Source of the DNA: Dendrophyllia cribrosa
Taxonomy: Eukaryota > Cnidaria > Anthozoa > Scleractinia > Dendrophylliidae
Assembly (NCBI GenBank): GCA_024195265.1
Contig: JAJLRJ010000011.1
Span: forward strand, 25,148,792 to 25,212,791
Length of the DNA stretch: 64,000 nucleotides
Direction: 5' to 3'
Shown: positions 1 through 11,847 of the stretch, piece by piece
Numbering within the stretch: the first letter of the stretch is position 1
Layout: every line of letters starts with the position of its first letter
Position numbers and translations under genes: made by a program
The notes under the pieces: model-generated
What the model was told of the DNA's origin: nothing
The model's database searches: none
What the model saw: the letters and a program-made list of their open reading frames with translations, nothing else

Positions 1-162
1 CTGTCAACACTCCATGGTGAACACAGTTTGTCCAGTAACGCTCAGAGCTGACTGATACACTTTCAGCGGTTAATTTAGTAAATTTGGTTTCTCTGTTGAC
101 AATTGCTCTTTTTCCATCTCCATAAAGCGATATTCTTTTTTAAAAATCGTCATAAATGCTGC

Positions 163-310
163 TATCTTGTTGTGAAACAGGTCCCAGCGTGTAAACCCTT
201 CAAGGGACTGGTTCCCGCGACTCGTCCCATCGTGTAAACTCCGACAGGGGACCAGTCCCTGCGACCGGTCCCTGGGACTGGTCCCCTCGTGTGTGCCGAC
301 CTTTAACCGT
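163..310. repeat. Palindromic GGGACYGGTCCC-rich repeat segment
   Basis: Positions 246-286 form an inverted repeat built from GGGACCAGTCCC and GGGACTGGTCCCC with a small GACCGGTC centre. The phrase CGTGTAAAC occurs twice just upstream. The minus-strand open frame over this stretch is low-complexity (GTSPRDRSQGL-like) and is explained by the repeat. Probably a fragment of a dispersed repeat. Confidence 0.5.
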
Positions 311-327
311 CTAAAACAAGAAGACAC

Positions 328-1581
328 AGTACACTAAGCGTGCGAGATCGCACGTAAATTATTAAAGTAGCGTGTCCACTGTGTCAAAAGACGAGTACAT
401 ACTGAAAAATACAAATCGATGCCTACTTTGTACTTACCGTTGAAAAAAAAAAGGCCGTATGTCAGAGTTTCCCGATGGTTGTTATTGGTTTTAGCTAAAT
501 CTTGTAGCTAGCTGGTCTGTGTTTCCGACACTTTTGAAGTGAAAGCAAATGTAGCCGCAAAGTGGCCTTTCGAAGCCATGATGTAATTCTGGTCCGGACC
601 CGAGGTCAAAACAACTTTTCCAATTGAAAGTTTTGCTGGAAGTATTCCCGCCGTTATTATAATAAAGTTTGAATGAAACTTATAAATTTAATCAAAGTTA
701 ACGACAGAAGTGATAATTTAGGAGGAGAGAAACAAATTTAGCCCTTTGAAATATATTTTTTCAGTTGAGGTAAAAATGTTGTAATTTGCATATTTGAAAG
801 TAATTTGAAACCTTTCCAGTAACGCATAACGCAGCTGTTTCATAAAACATCTCGCAATCAGACACACGAAAATATATCCAGTTTTTATTCCTCTGTATCC
901 GAAACACAGAAAAGAAAAATAAACGATAAAGTGATCGCTTTAAGGTTATTTTCGCCCGAGAAACATTCACTAGCGGAAGCGAAACTCGCAAGAAACGTAT
1001 CGCAAGACACCGCGTGCATTGTTTACATCTTCTCTCGGTGGTGAATTTTTGCACCCAAAGTTTCAGTTGGCTGTTTTGTTCTTTCAACTTCACGAAATAA
1101 AAATTAATGAAAGGCAAACAACCGAAAGAAGTGAAATTAATTGGGATTCCTACTACGCTTATATTTCTTCCTTCGCTGTCCACTGTTCGCGCACTTCAGT
1201 TATTAAATAAACGCTATGTATGTATTCGTCTAAATTATCTTCTTCATGTTCGTTTAAACATGTTTTGGCGGGTTTCCGTCATGAAGGTATCGTAGAATTA
1301 ATCGCGAGTGTCAAATACTTTCGCAGTGTCTTCTTGAGTAATTTCCTTACGCATATTGAATATGAAACTGTTAGATGCAACAGAGAAAACACAACTCGCA
1401 CTTTGTGACGTTCGCCTCGCGTCAACAAACAACAGGTATGTATTCCACCGCGGTCAAACGAGAGAAATTTGCAAAAGTTAACAAAAGTACTTCAAAGTTA
1501 AAGGAACACTGTCACGAGGGCGCATGCGCGAGTTTTTCGAAGTTCAGCCTGAATTTTTCAAGTTGAACCGTCAATTTCAAA
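328..1581. other. No gene recognised; 5' flank of the exon at 1582
   Basis: AT-rich sequence with several short overlapping open frames on both strands (e.g. 761-1183 minus) that lack recognisable domains or splice context. The last ~80 bases before 1582 are more GC-rich and contain GCGCATGCGC, consistent with a promoter/5' UTR, but no TATA box is evident. Confidence 0.5.
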
Positions 1582-1811
1582 ATGGCGTCGACTAGTGGCG
1601 GCGGTGGAAGGAAAAGAACCAATTCGGGACGGAAGAGGAAGTTCGAGGATCAAGCAGAATATAAGATAGCGTGGTCTAGAAACCACAAACGAATATATTT
1701 GGAAAATCGGATATTTAGGTCGTGGCTTCAGGCAAAATTCGATGCCGGGTATGAAGCTTCCAGTGACAGCGACTTCGTCGCCCATTTGTTGTCCTTGAAA
1801 TATCGTCGAAG
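1582..1811 (+). CDS. Putative first coding exon, unknown protein (exon 1 only)
   Basis: The ATG sits in AAAATGGCGTCG, a good Kozak context. The exon ends at GTCGAAG with the donor GTATGC at 1812, giving 76 codons plus two bases. The protein starts MASTSGGGGRKR, has a basic patch (GRKRKF), then an apparently helical segment containing IFRSWLQAKF and SSDSDFVAHLL, and ends near KYRRR. I do not recognise the family with certainty. The helical segment resembles N-terminal regions I associate with multi-copy cnidarian proteins (inference). No downstream exon was found before the 5S-like element and MITE that follow, so the gene may be truncated or have a long intron. The minus-strand frame here is a shadow. 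Confidence 0.45.
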
Positions 1812-1891
1812 GTATGCTATGTTTTCATGACTTTGGCCTCAGTTTGCCCTCCTCAGGACGAGTGGCTCCTTGACGGAACCAAAAAAATGAT

Positions 1892-2010
1892 GAGCCAACG
1901 ACACGAGGTATTCCCAGGCGGTCACCCATCCAAGTACTAACCTCGCCCGACAGGGCTTAACTTCGGTGATCGGACGAGAACCGGCGCATGTCAACCCGTG
2001 ACAGTGTCCC
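1892..2010 (-). rRNA. 5S rRNA-like gene or 5S-derived element
   Basis: Read on the minus strand, this is about 119 nt, the length of 5S rRNA. It has the highly conserved blocks TCGTCCGATCACCGAAGTTA, GTTAGTACTTGGATGGGTGA and CCGCCTGGGAATACC in the right order and spacing, covering the internal control region (box A/C). A T7 run follows the 3' end (A7 at 1881-1887 on +), a Pol III terminator. The 5' ~10 nt and the GCCCTGTCGGGCGAGG region differ from typical animal 5S, so it may be a divergent 5S, a pseudogene or a 5S-derived SINE. It directly abuts a MITE at 2011. Confidence 0.7.
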
Positions 2011-2420
2011 TTTAAGGTTACAGTGTACCTTCAGATCAAAAATTTATGGAATTTTTTTTTTTGGCGTCAAAATAAAGTTTACAGAATGAACTTTCATCCC
2101 ATAAAAAAATATCAAAAAAAAGTGAAAATTGACGGAGAAATGACGGTATAACTTTTGTGGGTGGAGTTTGTTTATGAAGCGATATGTTTTTTTAAGCGCT
2201 GTTTTCTTAAAGTTAATTTTTCGCTTGTAGGGGACACTTTAAAAAGCTACAACTCAAAGGAAATTTGTTCGATTTTCCTCAAATTTGGACAGAAGCTAGG
2301 CTAACATATAATCAACAAAAAAGCTTTAATTTGATATCTGGGTTTAGGTATATTAAGTGTAATCTTAAGACGCTAGAGCTGTTATACTGGTGACACCCCC
2401 GAAGGTACACTTTAACCTTA
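2011..2420. mobile_element. MITE with ~21-bp terminal inverted repeats
   Basis: The left end, 2011-2032 (TTTAAGGTTACAGTGTACCT...), is the near reverse complement of 2400-2420 (GAAGGTACACTTTAACCTTA). The interior is AT-rich and non-coding. The element lies against the 5S-like sequence. Confidence 0.6.
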
Positions 2421-3239
2421 AGGTTGTCATTTTCACTGTTTATTAAAAGTTTCATATATTAACAATACACTGTCAACTCACTAAACGTTTTGAAAGTTTA
2501 CTAAAAAAAGTTCTAAGCGTTTGAAAACTATGAACCGCAGAACTGTCGGCGTCATTTGCCAACACAATTTTGCTCAGGCACGAAGCGTTTTGATAAGTTT
2601 TCAACGATCGAAAAGAAGCTCATTATTTTGAGCCGGAAAGATGAAAAGATAGTTACACAAACTAATTATTTTATACATCCTTGCCCACGTTTCCACTTAA
2701 TACTAAATGAATCCCACCAAATAAAACGAAAAACGCCTCGGACGTGTGACCGCGATGAAGGTTTGAACAATCCCGCCGTCCCCAGGGTTGCGCAATACTG
2801 CACATTTGTGGACGACCAAACTGCATTTTAATACTTGGTCGCTACGCCCAAGTAATAAGTAAACGGACAAGGAGAGAAGAGGATGATTATCTCCCTTCTT
2901 GCATGCGGCCAGAAAGTGCCCGTAATGTCAGTGGCAATCACAACTAAGCTGTCCTACGTCATCAGCCATTATATTGTACATTTTTACTGTCGACTAAATG
3001 AGGTAGCTATCGAAATTACATTGTTTATGGTACTCGAGAGGGACTCAATAATAGCACATTTATGGAAAAATGATAAGCCTGTCCTTATGTTTCTTACCTC
3101 ACAGCTTTCGAGTTTACTTCATCAATAATCTGCCAACAGCGCTTCAAATTGCACAAAGTAAAACGTGTGTGACGTCACACCATGGCAAAAAATTGGATGA
3201 CATTTGCCTCTAATTTTTTAACTCGTTCATAGATCCCCA
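2421..3239. other. No gene recognised
   Basis: Contains open frames at 2556-2831 and 2883-3128 (+) with no recognisable domain, no splice support and no codon pattern suggesting selection. I see no repeats here. Confidence 0.4.
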
Positions 3240-3640
3240 ATTTCATTGTATTTTTTAGTACATTCGTTTTCTACATACTGTGATCTGACATTTGAATCTT
3301 ACCATCGATACATGACCGATCGACCGGAATGAATAAAGCTCCATGGAGATGTAAACAACAGAAAAAGCTCAAAACTTCTCGGCTCGTTGGCGGTGTCGTT
3401 TTTGCCAACATCTATGTAAAATATTCCAAGGAAGTTAAAGGAGGATTTTCCCGTCCCTAGCCGTCGAGTTTTTTTTTTTCGATGCAAAGTTTTGAAGCCG
3501 ATAAAACTTCCTCCGCCAGCGGAGCTCACTAGTTATGCCCGATGCAAATCAGATACGCTGACAGAACAGCCCCGTACAAACACTTCTCGGCTCGCTGGAA
3601 GTTCGTTTTAAGCGGCATCGACCTTAAACTTTCGGTAAAA
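3240..3640. repeat. Dispersed repeat, copy 1 (second copy 11100-11498)
   Basis: Co-linear with 11100-11498: both run from ACATTCGTTTT...ACATACTGT through CATGACCG(A/G)TCGACCG, CTCAAAA(C/T)TTCTCGGCTCG and TATGCCCGATGCAAATCAGA to AAACTTTCGGTAA. The minus-strand 76-residue frame over it is interrupted differently in the second copy, so it is treated as a repeat. Confidence 0.65.
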
Positions 3641-3773
3641 TTATCAGGAGGTTTTCCGCGTTCCTCGACGTGAAAATGTTTTCTATGCGATCTTTTGAAA
3701 CGGAGGAAGCTACCACCGTGACTGGAGCTACACTAAGGCGGGTTGAGCGGCCCCAGACAAAACGTGAGACATG

Positions 3774-3986
3774 TTATACGGGCTTTTGATATCTAACAGG
3801 ACCGTTTCTTGGTACTAATAAATTAATGTCGAACGAAATTTCAAACGCAGTGTTCATTTCTTCTTCGAGATGAGAGGCCAAAAATTCACTTCGCGAGAGA
3901 TCGCATTTATCTGGATCCAAATCAAAATAAACAATGCGCGGTGCATCACGGTCAAGTGACAATGGATATTTAAAAGCCTTATGCAT
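3774..3986 (-). CDS. Unrecognised 70-residue open frame, possible exon fragment
   Basis: The minus-strand frame has protein-like composition: charged, with blocks IVYFDLDPDKCDLSRSEF and EEEMNTAFEISFDINLLVPR, ending QKPV-stop. The sequence is not low-complexity and does not coincide with any repeat seen in this window. No clear splice acceptor or poly(A) signal was identified nearby, and the upstream part in the same frame is closed. It could be a decayed exon of a gene or of a transposon protein. Confidence 0.3.
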   Translation of the reverse strand: MHKAFKYPLSLDRDAPRIVYFDLDPDKCDLSRSEFLASHLEEEMNTAFEISFDINLLVPRNGPVRYQKPV

Positions 3987-4766
3987 CGAATTTCCACGAA
4001 GATTTCACACGTGTAACTTTTTACATATGGGATGAATATCCTCGATTTGTATTTGTGAATAATCCTTAAAATTTATTTGAGGAAACAACGAAGATCATCT
4101 TCACAAGGGAAAGCTGGTAATAACTAGAATATGTCCGAACACTAAAAAATTGTCAAAATAAATAATTAAGACAACAATTAATCCTCTTCAATCGCGGGGA
4201 TTGCTAGTTCATAAGGAGCATACAGCTTTGTGTTCGGTCCATCTTGTTTTGTTCACGCTTCGGTTCGACGTTTTTTTTTTTTTTATAAAACCACTGACAA
4301 CTCGTCAAAGTTTGCTATTTTTAAACATTTCATCACAAGACGGTAACGGGACCTATGGGAAGGTCTGTTGCCAGAAATATCACGAATAAATCTTTTTTTT
4401 CTGGCTAAAGCTCTTGACTCAGCCCTTAAACTGCTAGACAATAATTTGTGACTGTTCTAGATTAGGTTGTGCGTAGTTCCCTGGCATACCTCATATCCCG
4501 ATTCTTTATGATAATAGCACAAACGAGAGAGTTCCCTGTGATGTTTAAGATGATAAGTAATGACTGCACCGTTGCTATGGAGATCTGAGCTGCTTCCGAA
4601 TCCTTGTACACAGACATGATTCAACCAAGCACTTTCGTCTTATCTGGAAATACAGCTATTAAAACACACTACTAGAAGTTTCCTTTAGTAAAATTCCGCC
4701 CCAAACTTTCGTAACATCGGGAAATTTAACGCCTTTTGTTTTCGGAGGGATACAAAATGTCGTGTC
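3987..4766. other. No gene recognised
   Basis: AT-rich with several T-runs. The 4201-4389 open frame has no domain or splice support. Confidence 0.4.
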
Positions 4767-5140
4767 GGGTACGAAATAAGGTCAGCTAGGATTATGGGTA
4801 CGAAATAAGGTCGGCTAGGATTATGGGTACGAAATAAGGTCAGCTAGGATTATGGGTACAAAATAAGGTCAGCTACGATTATGTGTACAAAATAAGGTCA
4901 GTTATGATTATGGGTACGAAATAAGGTCAGCTAGGATTATGGGTACGAAATAAGGTCAGCTAGGATTATGGGTACGAAATAAGGTCAGCTAGGATTATGG
5001 GTACGAAATAAGATCAGCTAGGTTTATAGGTACGAAATAAGGTCAGCTAGAATTATGGGTACGAAATAAGGTCAGTTAGGATTATGGGTGCGAAATAAGG
5101 TCAGTTAGGATTATGGGTACGAAATAAGGTCAGCTAGAAT
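4767..5140. repeat. 29-bp minisatellite, about 13 copies
   Basis: The tandem unit contains GGGTACGAAATAAGGTCAGC followed by TAGGATTAT. Copies differ by a few substitutions (e.g. GTCGGC, ACAAAATAAGG). The unit is not a multiple of three and carries stops, so it is non-coding. Array edges are set by the first GGGTACGAAAT and the last copy running into TTTTCGG. Confidence 0.9.
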
Positions 5141-5767
5141 TTTCGGAAAGATGAACATTTTCTGCTGCTGGAATATTCAGTAAAAAGAACCGAAAAACCC
5201 AAACTGTATTAATTAGCCTTTACATTGTGTCGCTTCATGATTAAGCACTAAAATGGTATGGAAAAGCAATAGAACGCTATTCCAGGTGGCCCTAGTTTGT
5301 AAGGCGACGTTGTTATCACTTACAGTGTTTAAATGCTCTTGAGTTATGTGACTAACTAAATTGAGTGGACACAAGTAAACCAAGTAAAAACTAAGATAAT
5401 ATAACTTACCTCGAAGATGAAGATAGACAGAAGATGACCATTACCAAAGGAAGCATCTCTGAATGCACACACAGAAAGTCAAGCCTTATATGGCTATTGG
5501 TTTATAAAGCGAAAACAAAACATAAAAGGCTCGCTAATTCATCTCACGTCACTTTAACAGTGACGTTATTCCGTTTATTTGTTATTTATTTATATTTATT
5601 TTGAAATAATAGGCAATAGACAATGTCTAGTATATCAATAGAACTGTCTCCAGCAGCTATATTATTAACAAAACCTCAAAACGTGATAAATGTTTCCTCT
5701 TTCGGATAAAGTGGGAAAACGTTAATTCATCTCACGCAATGTTCAGTGCACTTCAACAGTGAACTTA

Positions 5768-5799
<32 letters not shown>

Positions 5800-6600
5800 T
5801 TGGAAAACATTTGGCTCGAAGTCATGGCGTATGGACCGAACGCAGCGAGGTCCGTGCTCCATGGCGCGTTTAAACCTAATTTTCTCTCGATTATATATGG
5901 TTAATCCTAGATGTAAGCTGTCATCAGAATTGTTTGCAAAAGCATTAACCGAGCTGTTGTTTTCACATGGAAATTTTCTTGGATATTTGACTGCAGTTAC
6001 AAATTTATTCGTTAAGCCACCTCTCTCAAATAAGCCACCCCTCTTTAGAAGAAAACATTATTCGGCCCTCCCCCTTCCCCTCTCTCTTTAAGCCACCTCA
6101 CCCCTCCCGCTTTAGAAAAATACACTGCATGTGAACAAAAGTACGGTAGTATGATTTATTCACGTCTTCGAAGTTTAGTTTGTAATGTGATTGATTGGGC
6201 GAATGCTTTGCATGTAATAATGTGTTACAAGACTGTAGGCATCGATCAGGATCGATTGTATGCAAAAATTACAAAGCGGTATTCAGAATAAAACGAGGCT
6301 AAACAACGTGACCCATTTCAATCACACCAATTTGTTCTCCATCTTTGGCTGCATGACCTCCAACTTCATATGCTTCAGTTTTTCCAACGGATAGAATATC
6401 ATTTAATGTTATCCGAGATCTCTATATTATCTGAGATAGTCAGCACTCTTGAACCGTGATAAAGTGGCTTTTGTTATTGGTATAAACCATATAGGGAAAA
6501 ATGATGAAATTGTAACATTTAAGTTTAATCCTGACATAACGATGCTCGAATAAAGTTCATATCATAGGATATCCTGATAGTGTACATCGTGCTGCATCTT
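5141..6600. other. No gene recognised
   Basis: Unique-looking AT-rich DNA. The 5786-6091 frame (+) has no recognised domain. From 6005 to 6110 there are three AAGCCACCYC motifs resembling the internal part of the element that ends at 6782. Confidence 0.4.
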
Positions 6601-6601
6601 G

Positions 6602-6782
6602 CTATAAAATCAATAAGCCCCCCCCCCCCAACCCCCCTCTCCCCACCCCCCTCCCCCCACCCCCCCTCCCCCCACCCCCCCTCCCCCCACCCTTATTAAA
6701 ACCCCCTCTCCAATAAGCCACCCATCGAAAGGTCCTTATATAAATAAGCCATCCGGGTGGCTTAATAGAGATTTTACGGTAG
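6602..6782. repeat. C-rich minisatellite plus element end with GGCTTAATAGAGATTTTACGG
   Basis: 6610-6692 is a run of CCCCCCTCC/CCCCACC units. It is followed by repeated ATAAGCCA motifs and a terminus GGTGGCTTAATAGAGATTTT ending at 6782, which looks like one end of a transposon; the matching opposite end was not found. The glycine-rich minus-strand frame is a shadow of the C-rich tract. Confidence 0.6.
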
Positions 6783-8462
6783 TTCATTACATGAAAGACT
6801 TCTGATCAAAAGCTTTTTAAAATATACATCGACTAGTTTTTAAAGAAACGCTTCTCTAACGAAAGTGTTACTTGTGTGAGTAAAATGAGCATATTTAAAA
6901 CATTGCTTCTGTGAACCAAAACTGGATGAAACCTTGAAGGAAAGTAGTTTTATGCTTTTATAATATATGGTAAAAAGAATTGTTTCTATCTCTCAGAAAA
7001 ACAATGGCATCGACAAATTGACAGAAGGTATGGGGAATGTTTAATTTTATTGATGGAAATATTCAACTCAATTTTTTTTCCAAAACGCTCTCATGCATTT
7101 TTGTTTTCAAATTTTGCAGTCTTTTTAAGATCTAAACTAGTAGACTATAAGAGCCGTAAGGTCATTTTGGGTCGATTAAACTAAGTTTAGAAAGTCGTGG
7201 TCTAAACCGGGTTTCAGTTCACAATTTCAATTTTTTAAACGCAGCTTTTCCTAAACCTCGTCCAGGCGGCGTCTAGCAGTCAACTAACAAACAATGAATA
7301 GCAATTTAAACCAGATTAAAGGCTGAGGTTTAGACCTCGTTTATAGTCACAATGTATTTAGTCATGAATAGGATTGCGACAATGAGTTTATAGTCGTCAA
7401 CGTGGAAGACGTATTTCCACTTTCTGCGCCTACAAGGCAATACAGACAGTTTCTAAGCGGAAAGCTAAGCGGAAAGCTTAAAAAGTTTCAAAGCGGAAAG
7501 CTCAGTTCATCTTCTTACATCTGATTATTTTCATGAAACTAAGAGAACGTGCACTCTCCAACGTAACTTTCACAGGCTCGCAGGTGTAAACTAATGGCAT
7601 TTCTGTGCGATTCGGGTGGGAAATTTGCTATCATTTCCCCAAACTCGCCACCAAGTTGCATCAGGTTTCAAATATGTTCGATTATTTTGTGACATCTCGT
7701 GACAAATTGCGCCCAAATCGTCACTAGTTTACGCACTCGATTTGATGCTGCAACTTGCTACAAAAGTTGTATCAAAAACCGCACGTGTAAACTAGCCTTA
7801 AAACAATATACGCAAGTTCAAAACATTCTGAATCCAAGTTTCAGGTCGTTTTGAATCAGTCCAAGTTGGGCGCTTTTACAAAACGAGGATAGGATATTCG
7901 GTGAAATGTATTATTAACGTTACAAGACATGCTTCAACTTTTCTTTAAAGCCTATACTTTTTATAAAGTTACAAACGGAATTTTGTTTTTCATGCATACA
8001 TTTTTTTCGTCTTATTCGAGGTGTAAATTGGTATTCCGTGGGTGGGAACCAATATATTAATGACGTCAATAAAGACCTAAAAACAATCTGTGTGGTTGTT
8101 TAAAGATAATTATTGTCATTAAAATGCGTGATATTTTTGTGCACCGTCAGGCGTCCAACATCAGATATATCCACTGTGTATTTTTAGCAGTCTATAAGTT
8201 GTTGTTGTTATATACTACATAACTGTTACCTGCTGATTACGGTTCTCAGATCCTAACTCAGAGGTTTTAAATATTTTCTATTCACCTCGAGTATGACAGC
8301 TTGGGTCTCTAAAGGATATAACTACACAAGCGTTTATAATAAGTAAGAGATCTAAATAAAGGCATATCAATCAATATCAACTTCTCTGAAATAACGAGAA
8401 CGTGATACATGCAGTTGCAGGGCAATATCTACTATCCAACGTATTAGAATAAACCGGAGTTT
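6783..8462. other. No gene recognised
   Basis: No long open frames and no inverted repeats that I could confirm. There is a small local repeat of GCGGAAAGCT at 7457-7503. Confidence 0.4.
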
Positions 8463-8825
8463 CATTTTCTGTAATCGTCAGTTTTACTTTGTGGAATAAA
8501 TACTAAACGATAATCATGACGTGAAATTGCAAATGACTGGGACGAATACTACAAATTTCGTTATAACGTGAGATTAAAACCTGCAAAAGTCATAGCTCAT
8601 ATAGCAGCAATTCTTAATTCTTTTATATTAGAATCTGGTCTACCAAATCTGTCAAAAATCCTTCTAATCATTTTGGCGGAAACGGGGTATTTCTTAGATA
8701 CTGGTTTCGATCTAATTCCTTTAATTGATTCAACCATATGAGCAAAATCTCGATCATCAAGAGGGTCACGTTCAGAAACAACGTGCAAGTACTCTGAAAG
8801 GACAACGTCCTCAGCCTGGCTAAAA
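8463..8825 (-). pseudogene. Decayed tyrosine recombinase fragment (DIRS/Crypton-like)
   Basis: Read on minus from a splice-like acceptor (TATTTTAG) near 8825, the first frame gives AEDVVLSEYLHVV, then IRSKPVSKKYPVSAKMIRRI and FGRPDSNIKELRIAAI. The pattern is that of the helical N-terminal/core region of tyrosine recombinases of cnidarian mobile elements. After an in-frame TGA, homology continues in other frames as YNEICSIRPSHLQFH and then VFIPQSKTDDYRK, which correspond to the conserved FRYNEI...I..SHL.F and F.P.SKTD.YR blocks. At least one stop and two frameshifts show it is dead. The catalytic R-H-R-Y part downstream is missing. Confidence 0.65.
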
Positions 8826-9082
8826 TATCATGTTTTCATTCTTGTGAAAAGTACCTTACTTTAAGCTTGAAAGTAGCTTACTTAAAGCCGGCTTGCTTTC
8901 GTATCTTAAAATAGGAACAAAAATTCGCCAAAAGTGATGAACGCAAAGGAATATGAACTAAAAAGACAAAATAACGACTGAAAAACTCAAAATTTCACCA
9001 GAATGGAAACTTTGATTCACGAAATCAAAATTGATGAACAGTAATCTACTTCCATTCTTGCAATCCTGTACAGTACTGTGAC

Positions 9083-9300
9083 ACTTCGCTAAGTCAAACG
9101 AAATATCGCCAAAATGTCGGCGATATTTCGCCAAGCCCAAACGAACTTTCGCCTAGCCGAAACGAAATCTCGCCATAACGGCGACGAAATTTAGCTAGGT
9201 CAAACGAAATATCGCACAGGCGAAAGTTAAGGCAGACGAAATATCGCGGCGGCGAAGCAAAGCCTGACGAAATATCGCAGGCTAACGCAGCTACCAAACG
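9083..9300. repeat. Degenerate ACGAAATATCGC repeat
   Basis: The words CGAAATATCGC, CGAAATCTCGCC and CGAACTTTCGCC recur every 15-30 bases across the block, giving repetitive minus-strand peptides (ISFDLAKF..., ISFRLGE...). Looks like an old minisatellite. Confidence 0.6.
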
Positions 9301-9488
9301 TAATCGTAAGCAAAAGCTAGTTCATTTTCGCAACACTAGTCCGGAGGCCAGATAATATTGTGCAGCCAGCAAAACAGCAAAATGTTTAATAATAGTCGGG
9401 CGAGAGAAATCATTAACTTTGCCTCGAGAATAAATATTGTGTCAGTTCAGAAATTTGTTTACCGACCGCGTAAACTTGCGATAAAAGA

Positions 9489-10043
9489 GATTCATACCTT
9501 CAGTAGTAGTCTTTAATAATAGAAAACACACAAACGGGAGAGAATGAATTCGAAGGTTTTTAATTATACGAAAAGTAATTTTTTTGTCACACGCGCATCC
9601 TACAAACAAATTCTAGAGTTTGGCGGTCTTGGAAAGGGAATCAACAAACAACATAGAACGAAAGTGCGAACTTAGAACCTATTCACAAATGGCGGTCGAT
9701 TTATTATTTTTTTATATTTATGCTAATCATCTCAACTAGCCTCGTTAGCATGTGTAAAATTCAAGAGAAGTTTTGCTCTAAAATGAGGCTAGTTGGTCTA
9801 ATTAGCATGTATATAAAATAATAATAAATTGGCCGCCATTTGTGAAAAGAGTCTACAGTATGTTAATTTAACTTTTGGTGACTGACAAAGGAACAGTTTT
9901 AGGCATTGCGCGCGTGCTATGAAAGTGATTCATACCTTCGGTAGTCTTATAATAGAAAAAACACAAACGGGAAGTGATAATTAATTCGAGGTTGTTAAAT
10001 ACGAAAATTATATTTTGTCAAACGCGCCCTGCAAAAACATTCT
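9489..10043. repeat. Direct duplication (9489-9612 and 9930-10043) around a MITE
   Basis: Both segments share TTCATACCTTC.GTAGT, TTATAATAGAAAA, ACACAAACGGGA and GTCA.ACGCGC in order. The material between them contains the palindromic element at 9676-9855. Confidence 0.6.
9676..9855. mobile_element. Short foldback MITE (~180 bp)
   Basis: The ends are reverse complements: TTCACAAATGGCGGTCGATT at the left and a matching GGCCGCCATTTGTGAA at the right. The inner halves also pair (CTAGCCTCGTTAGCATG with GCTAATTAGACCAACTAGCC-like). No coding capacity. Confidence 0.7.
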
Positions 10044-10324
10044 ACTTCTGTTTTGCTCTATAGAACCAGTTTTTTTTACCAATTTAGTTGCATATTTTGT
10101 CGGATTTGGCGATTAAAAATCGAAATAATCTGTGGAACAGTGTCCCTCTAATATACGCTATAGTAATGAATGCTAAGGTGGGTGAGCCATAAAAGGGATG
10201 ACTCAAAATGACCTCATTAAATAGTCTTGACACTGCAGTCTTCGGATCAAGGAAATCATTATTTGATGTTAGTGTTGAATATTTAATGTGGTCCTTTTGA
10301 ATCATCCCTTTTAGCCGCGACCGC

Positions 10325-10573
10325 TAAGGTGCTCGTTTCTCGAAAGTCCTGATAACTTTTCGGGCCCGGAGCTATATTTTAAAATCAGAATCTACGGAAC
10401 GGTGGTGTAGTTTTTAGCCCGTAAATCAGCCGGACTTGTTTCGTCAACTTATAATTTGATTGCTTAGCTTTTAGAACCAGCAAAATTCGAATCTTTAATG
10501 TAAACATGACGTACCGTGATAAAATAGCTTCCCGGTCCGAAAAGTTAGTGGGACTTTCGAGAAACAGGCCCCA
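10325..10573. mobile_element. MITE with ends GTTTCTCGAAAGTCC
   Basis: 10333-10380 (GTTTCTCGAAAGTCCTGATA...) pairs with 10520-10568 (...AGTGGGACTTTCGAGAAAC). Both arms also contain the CCGG(A/T)C.GAAAAGTTA block. The 10385-10579 minus-strand frame is a shadow. Confidence 0.7.
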
Positions 10574-11099
10574 GAACAAGCCTTTTTTTATTTATTATTT
10601 AATAGTTGCCATACAAATACAAATTTATACAGTAAAAGTAAGGGAGAGCAAATGGGGTTAGAATTGAATCTGAAGAGGAAGTATATGATTGTCACTCCTA
10701 ATGTAAACAAAATGTAACAGTTAAAGGCCCATCGTCACTTACCGTGATGCATTGCGGGCGTTCTAGAATTTCTGGGGCCACGAAAATCTGTTTTGTGGCG
10801 AGAAAGTTTGATTCCTAAAATAATCCGTTTACATCGGGGAGTCTGTATCGTCTATTAACTTCAAGATGATTTTGTTCAAATATTTAGTTCATATTCAAGG
10901 CATTGCATCTTGTTTTTGTGTGTTTTCTTTTATTTTCCGTCGTAACTGATACGTTTTTTGAGCAACGCCGCCGAAGGCTCGAGGCGGCTGTCAAGAAACG
11001 AGAACCTTCAGAAGGTTTGGCTCAGAAATTCGGTCGTCCATGGAAAGGAAATAGGTATATTAGATTGCCTACTAGTTAAGATTTATCTTTGAATCTTTT
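10574..11099. other. No gene recognised
   Basis: No domain-bearing open frame and no repeat found, apart from short T-runs. Confidence 0.4.
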
Positions 11100-11498
11100 C
11101 ATGGTAATTTTTTACAACATTCGTTTTGCACATACTGTCAGTTGACATTTGAATATTATTACCGTTGATGCATGACCGGTCGACCGTATAAACGAATGCT
11201 CTCTGGAAATGTAAATAACGGAAAAAGCTCAAAATTTCTCGGCTCGCCGGCGGAGTCGTTTTTGCCAGCATCTATGTGAAATATTCCATGAAAGTTGAAG
11301 GGGGTTTTCTCCGTCCCAAGCCGTCGAATGTTTTTTGATGCAAACTTCTGAAGCCGAGAAAACGCCCTCCGCCAGCGGAACTCATTAATTATGCCCGATG
11401 CAAATCAGATACGCCGAAAGAACAGCCCACAAAATACAAACACTTCTCGGCTCTCTGGAGGATTCGTTTTAATGGGCATCGACCATAAACTTTCGGTA
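11100..11498. repeat. Dispersed repeat, copy 2 (see 3240-3640)
   Basis: Same block order as copy 1, with many substitutions. It contains CATGACCGGTCGACCG and TTCTCGGCTCG twice, as in copy 1. Confidence 0.65.
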
Positions 11499-11847
11499 AT
11501 ATATATAGATAGGCTTAGCCTAACAGCGTCGCACTTTGAACAAGCTTACCTAAGGTAAAACTTAACTAAGATGAAAGGTCGGAAGCAAAAGAATTAAGAT
11601 TGACGACCGGGCTATTTTTCAATTTTACCAATTCGCGAAAACAGTATTACCCGACCGTTTGCACAGTACATTTAGACCGTACAAAAGTTAACAAAAACAA
11701 CTTTTCTCTGTCTAGAATAACTAGTACGACTACTTTCCGAATAAAATACAGTTGTTGTTTGTCAAAAATTGCCCGAGAAACTGATTTGGAAATCAAAATT
11801 GCAAAAACACACAAACATATTTGCATAGGGCGACGCGAGTGAAGACA

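Noticed and set aside
761..1183. 140-residue minus-strand open frame
   Set aside because: No recognisable domain, unlikely composition (many Phe/Cys/Arg), and no splice or promoter context.
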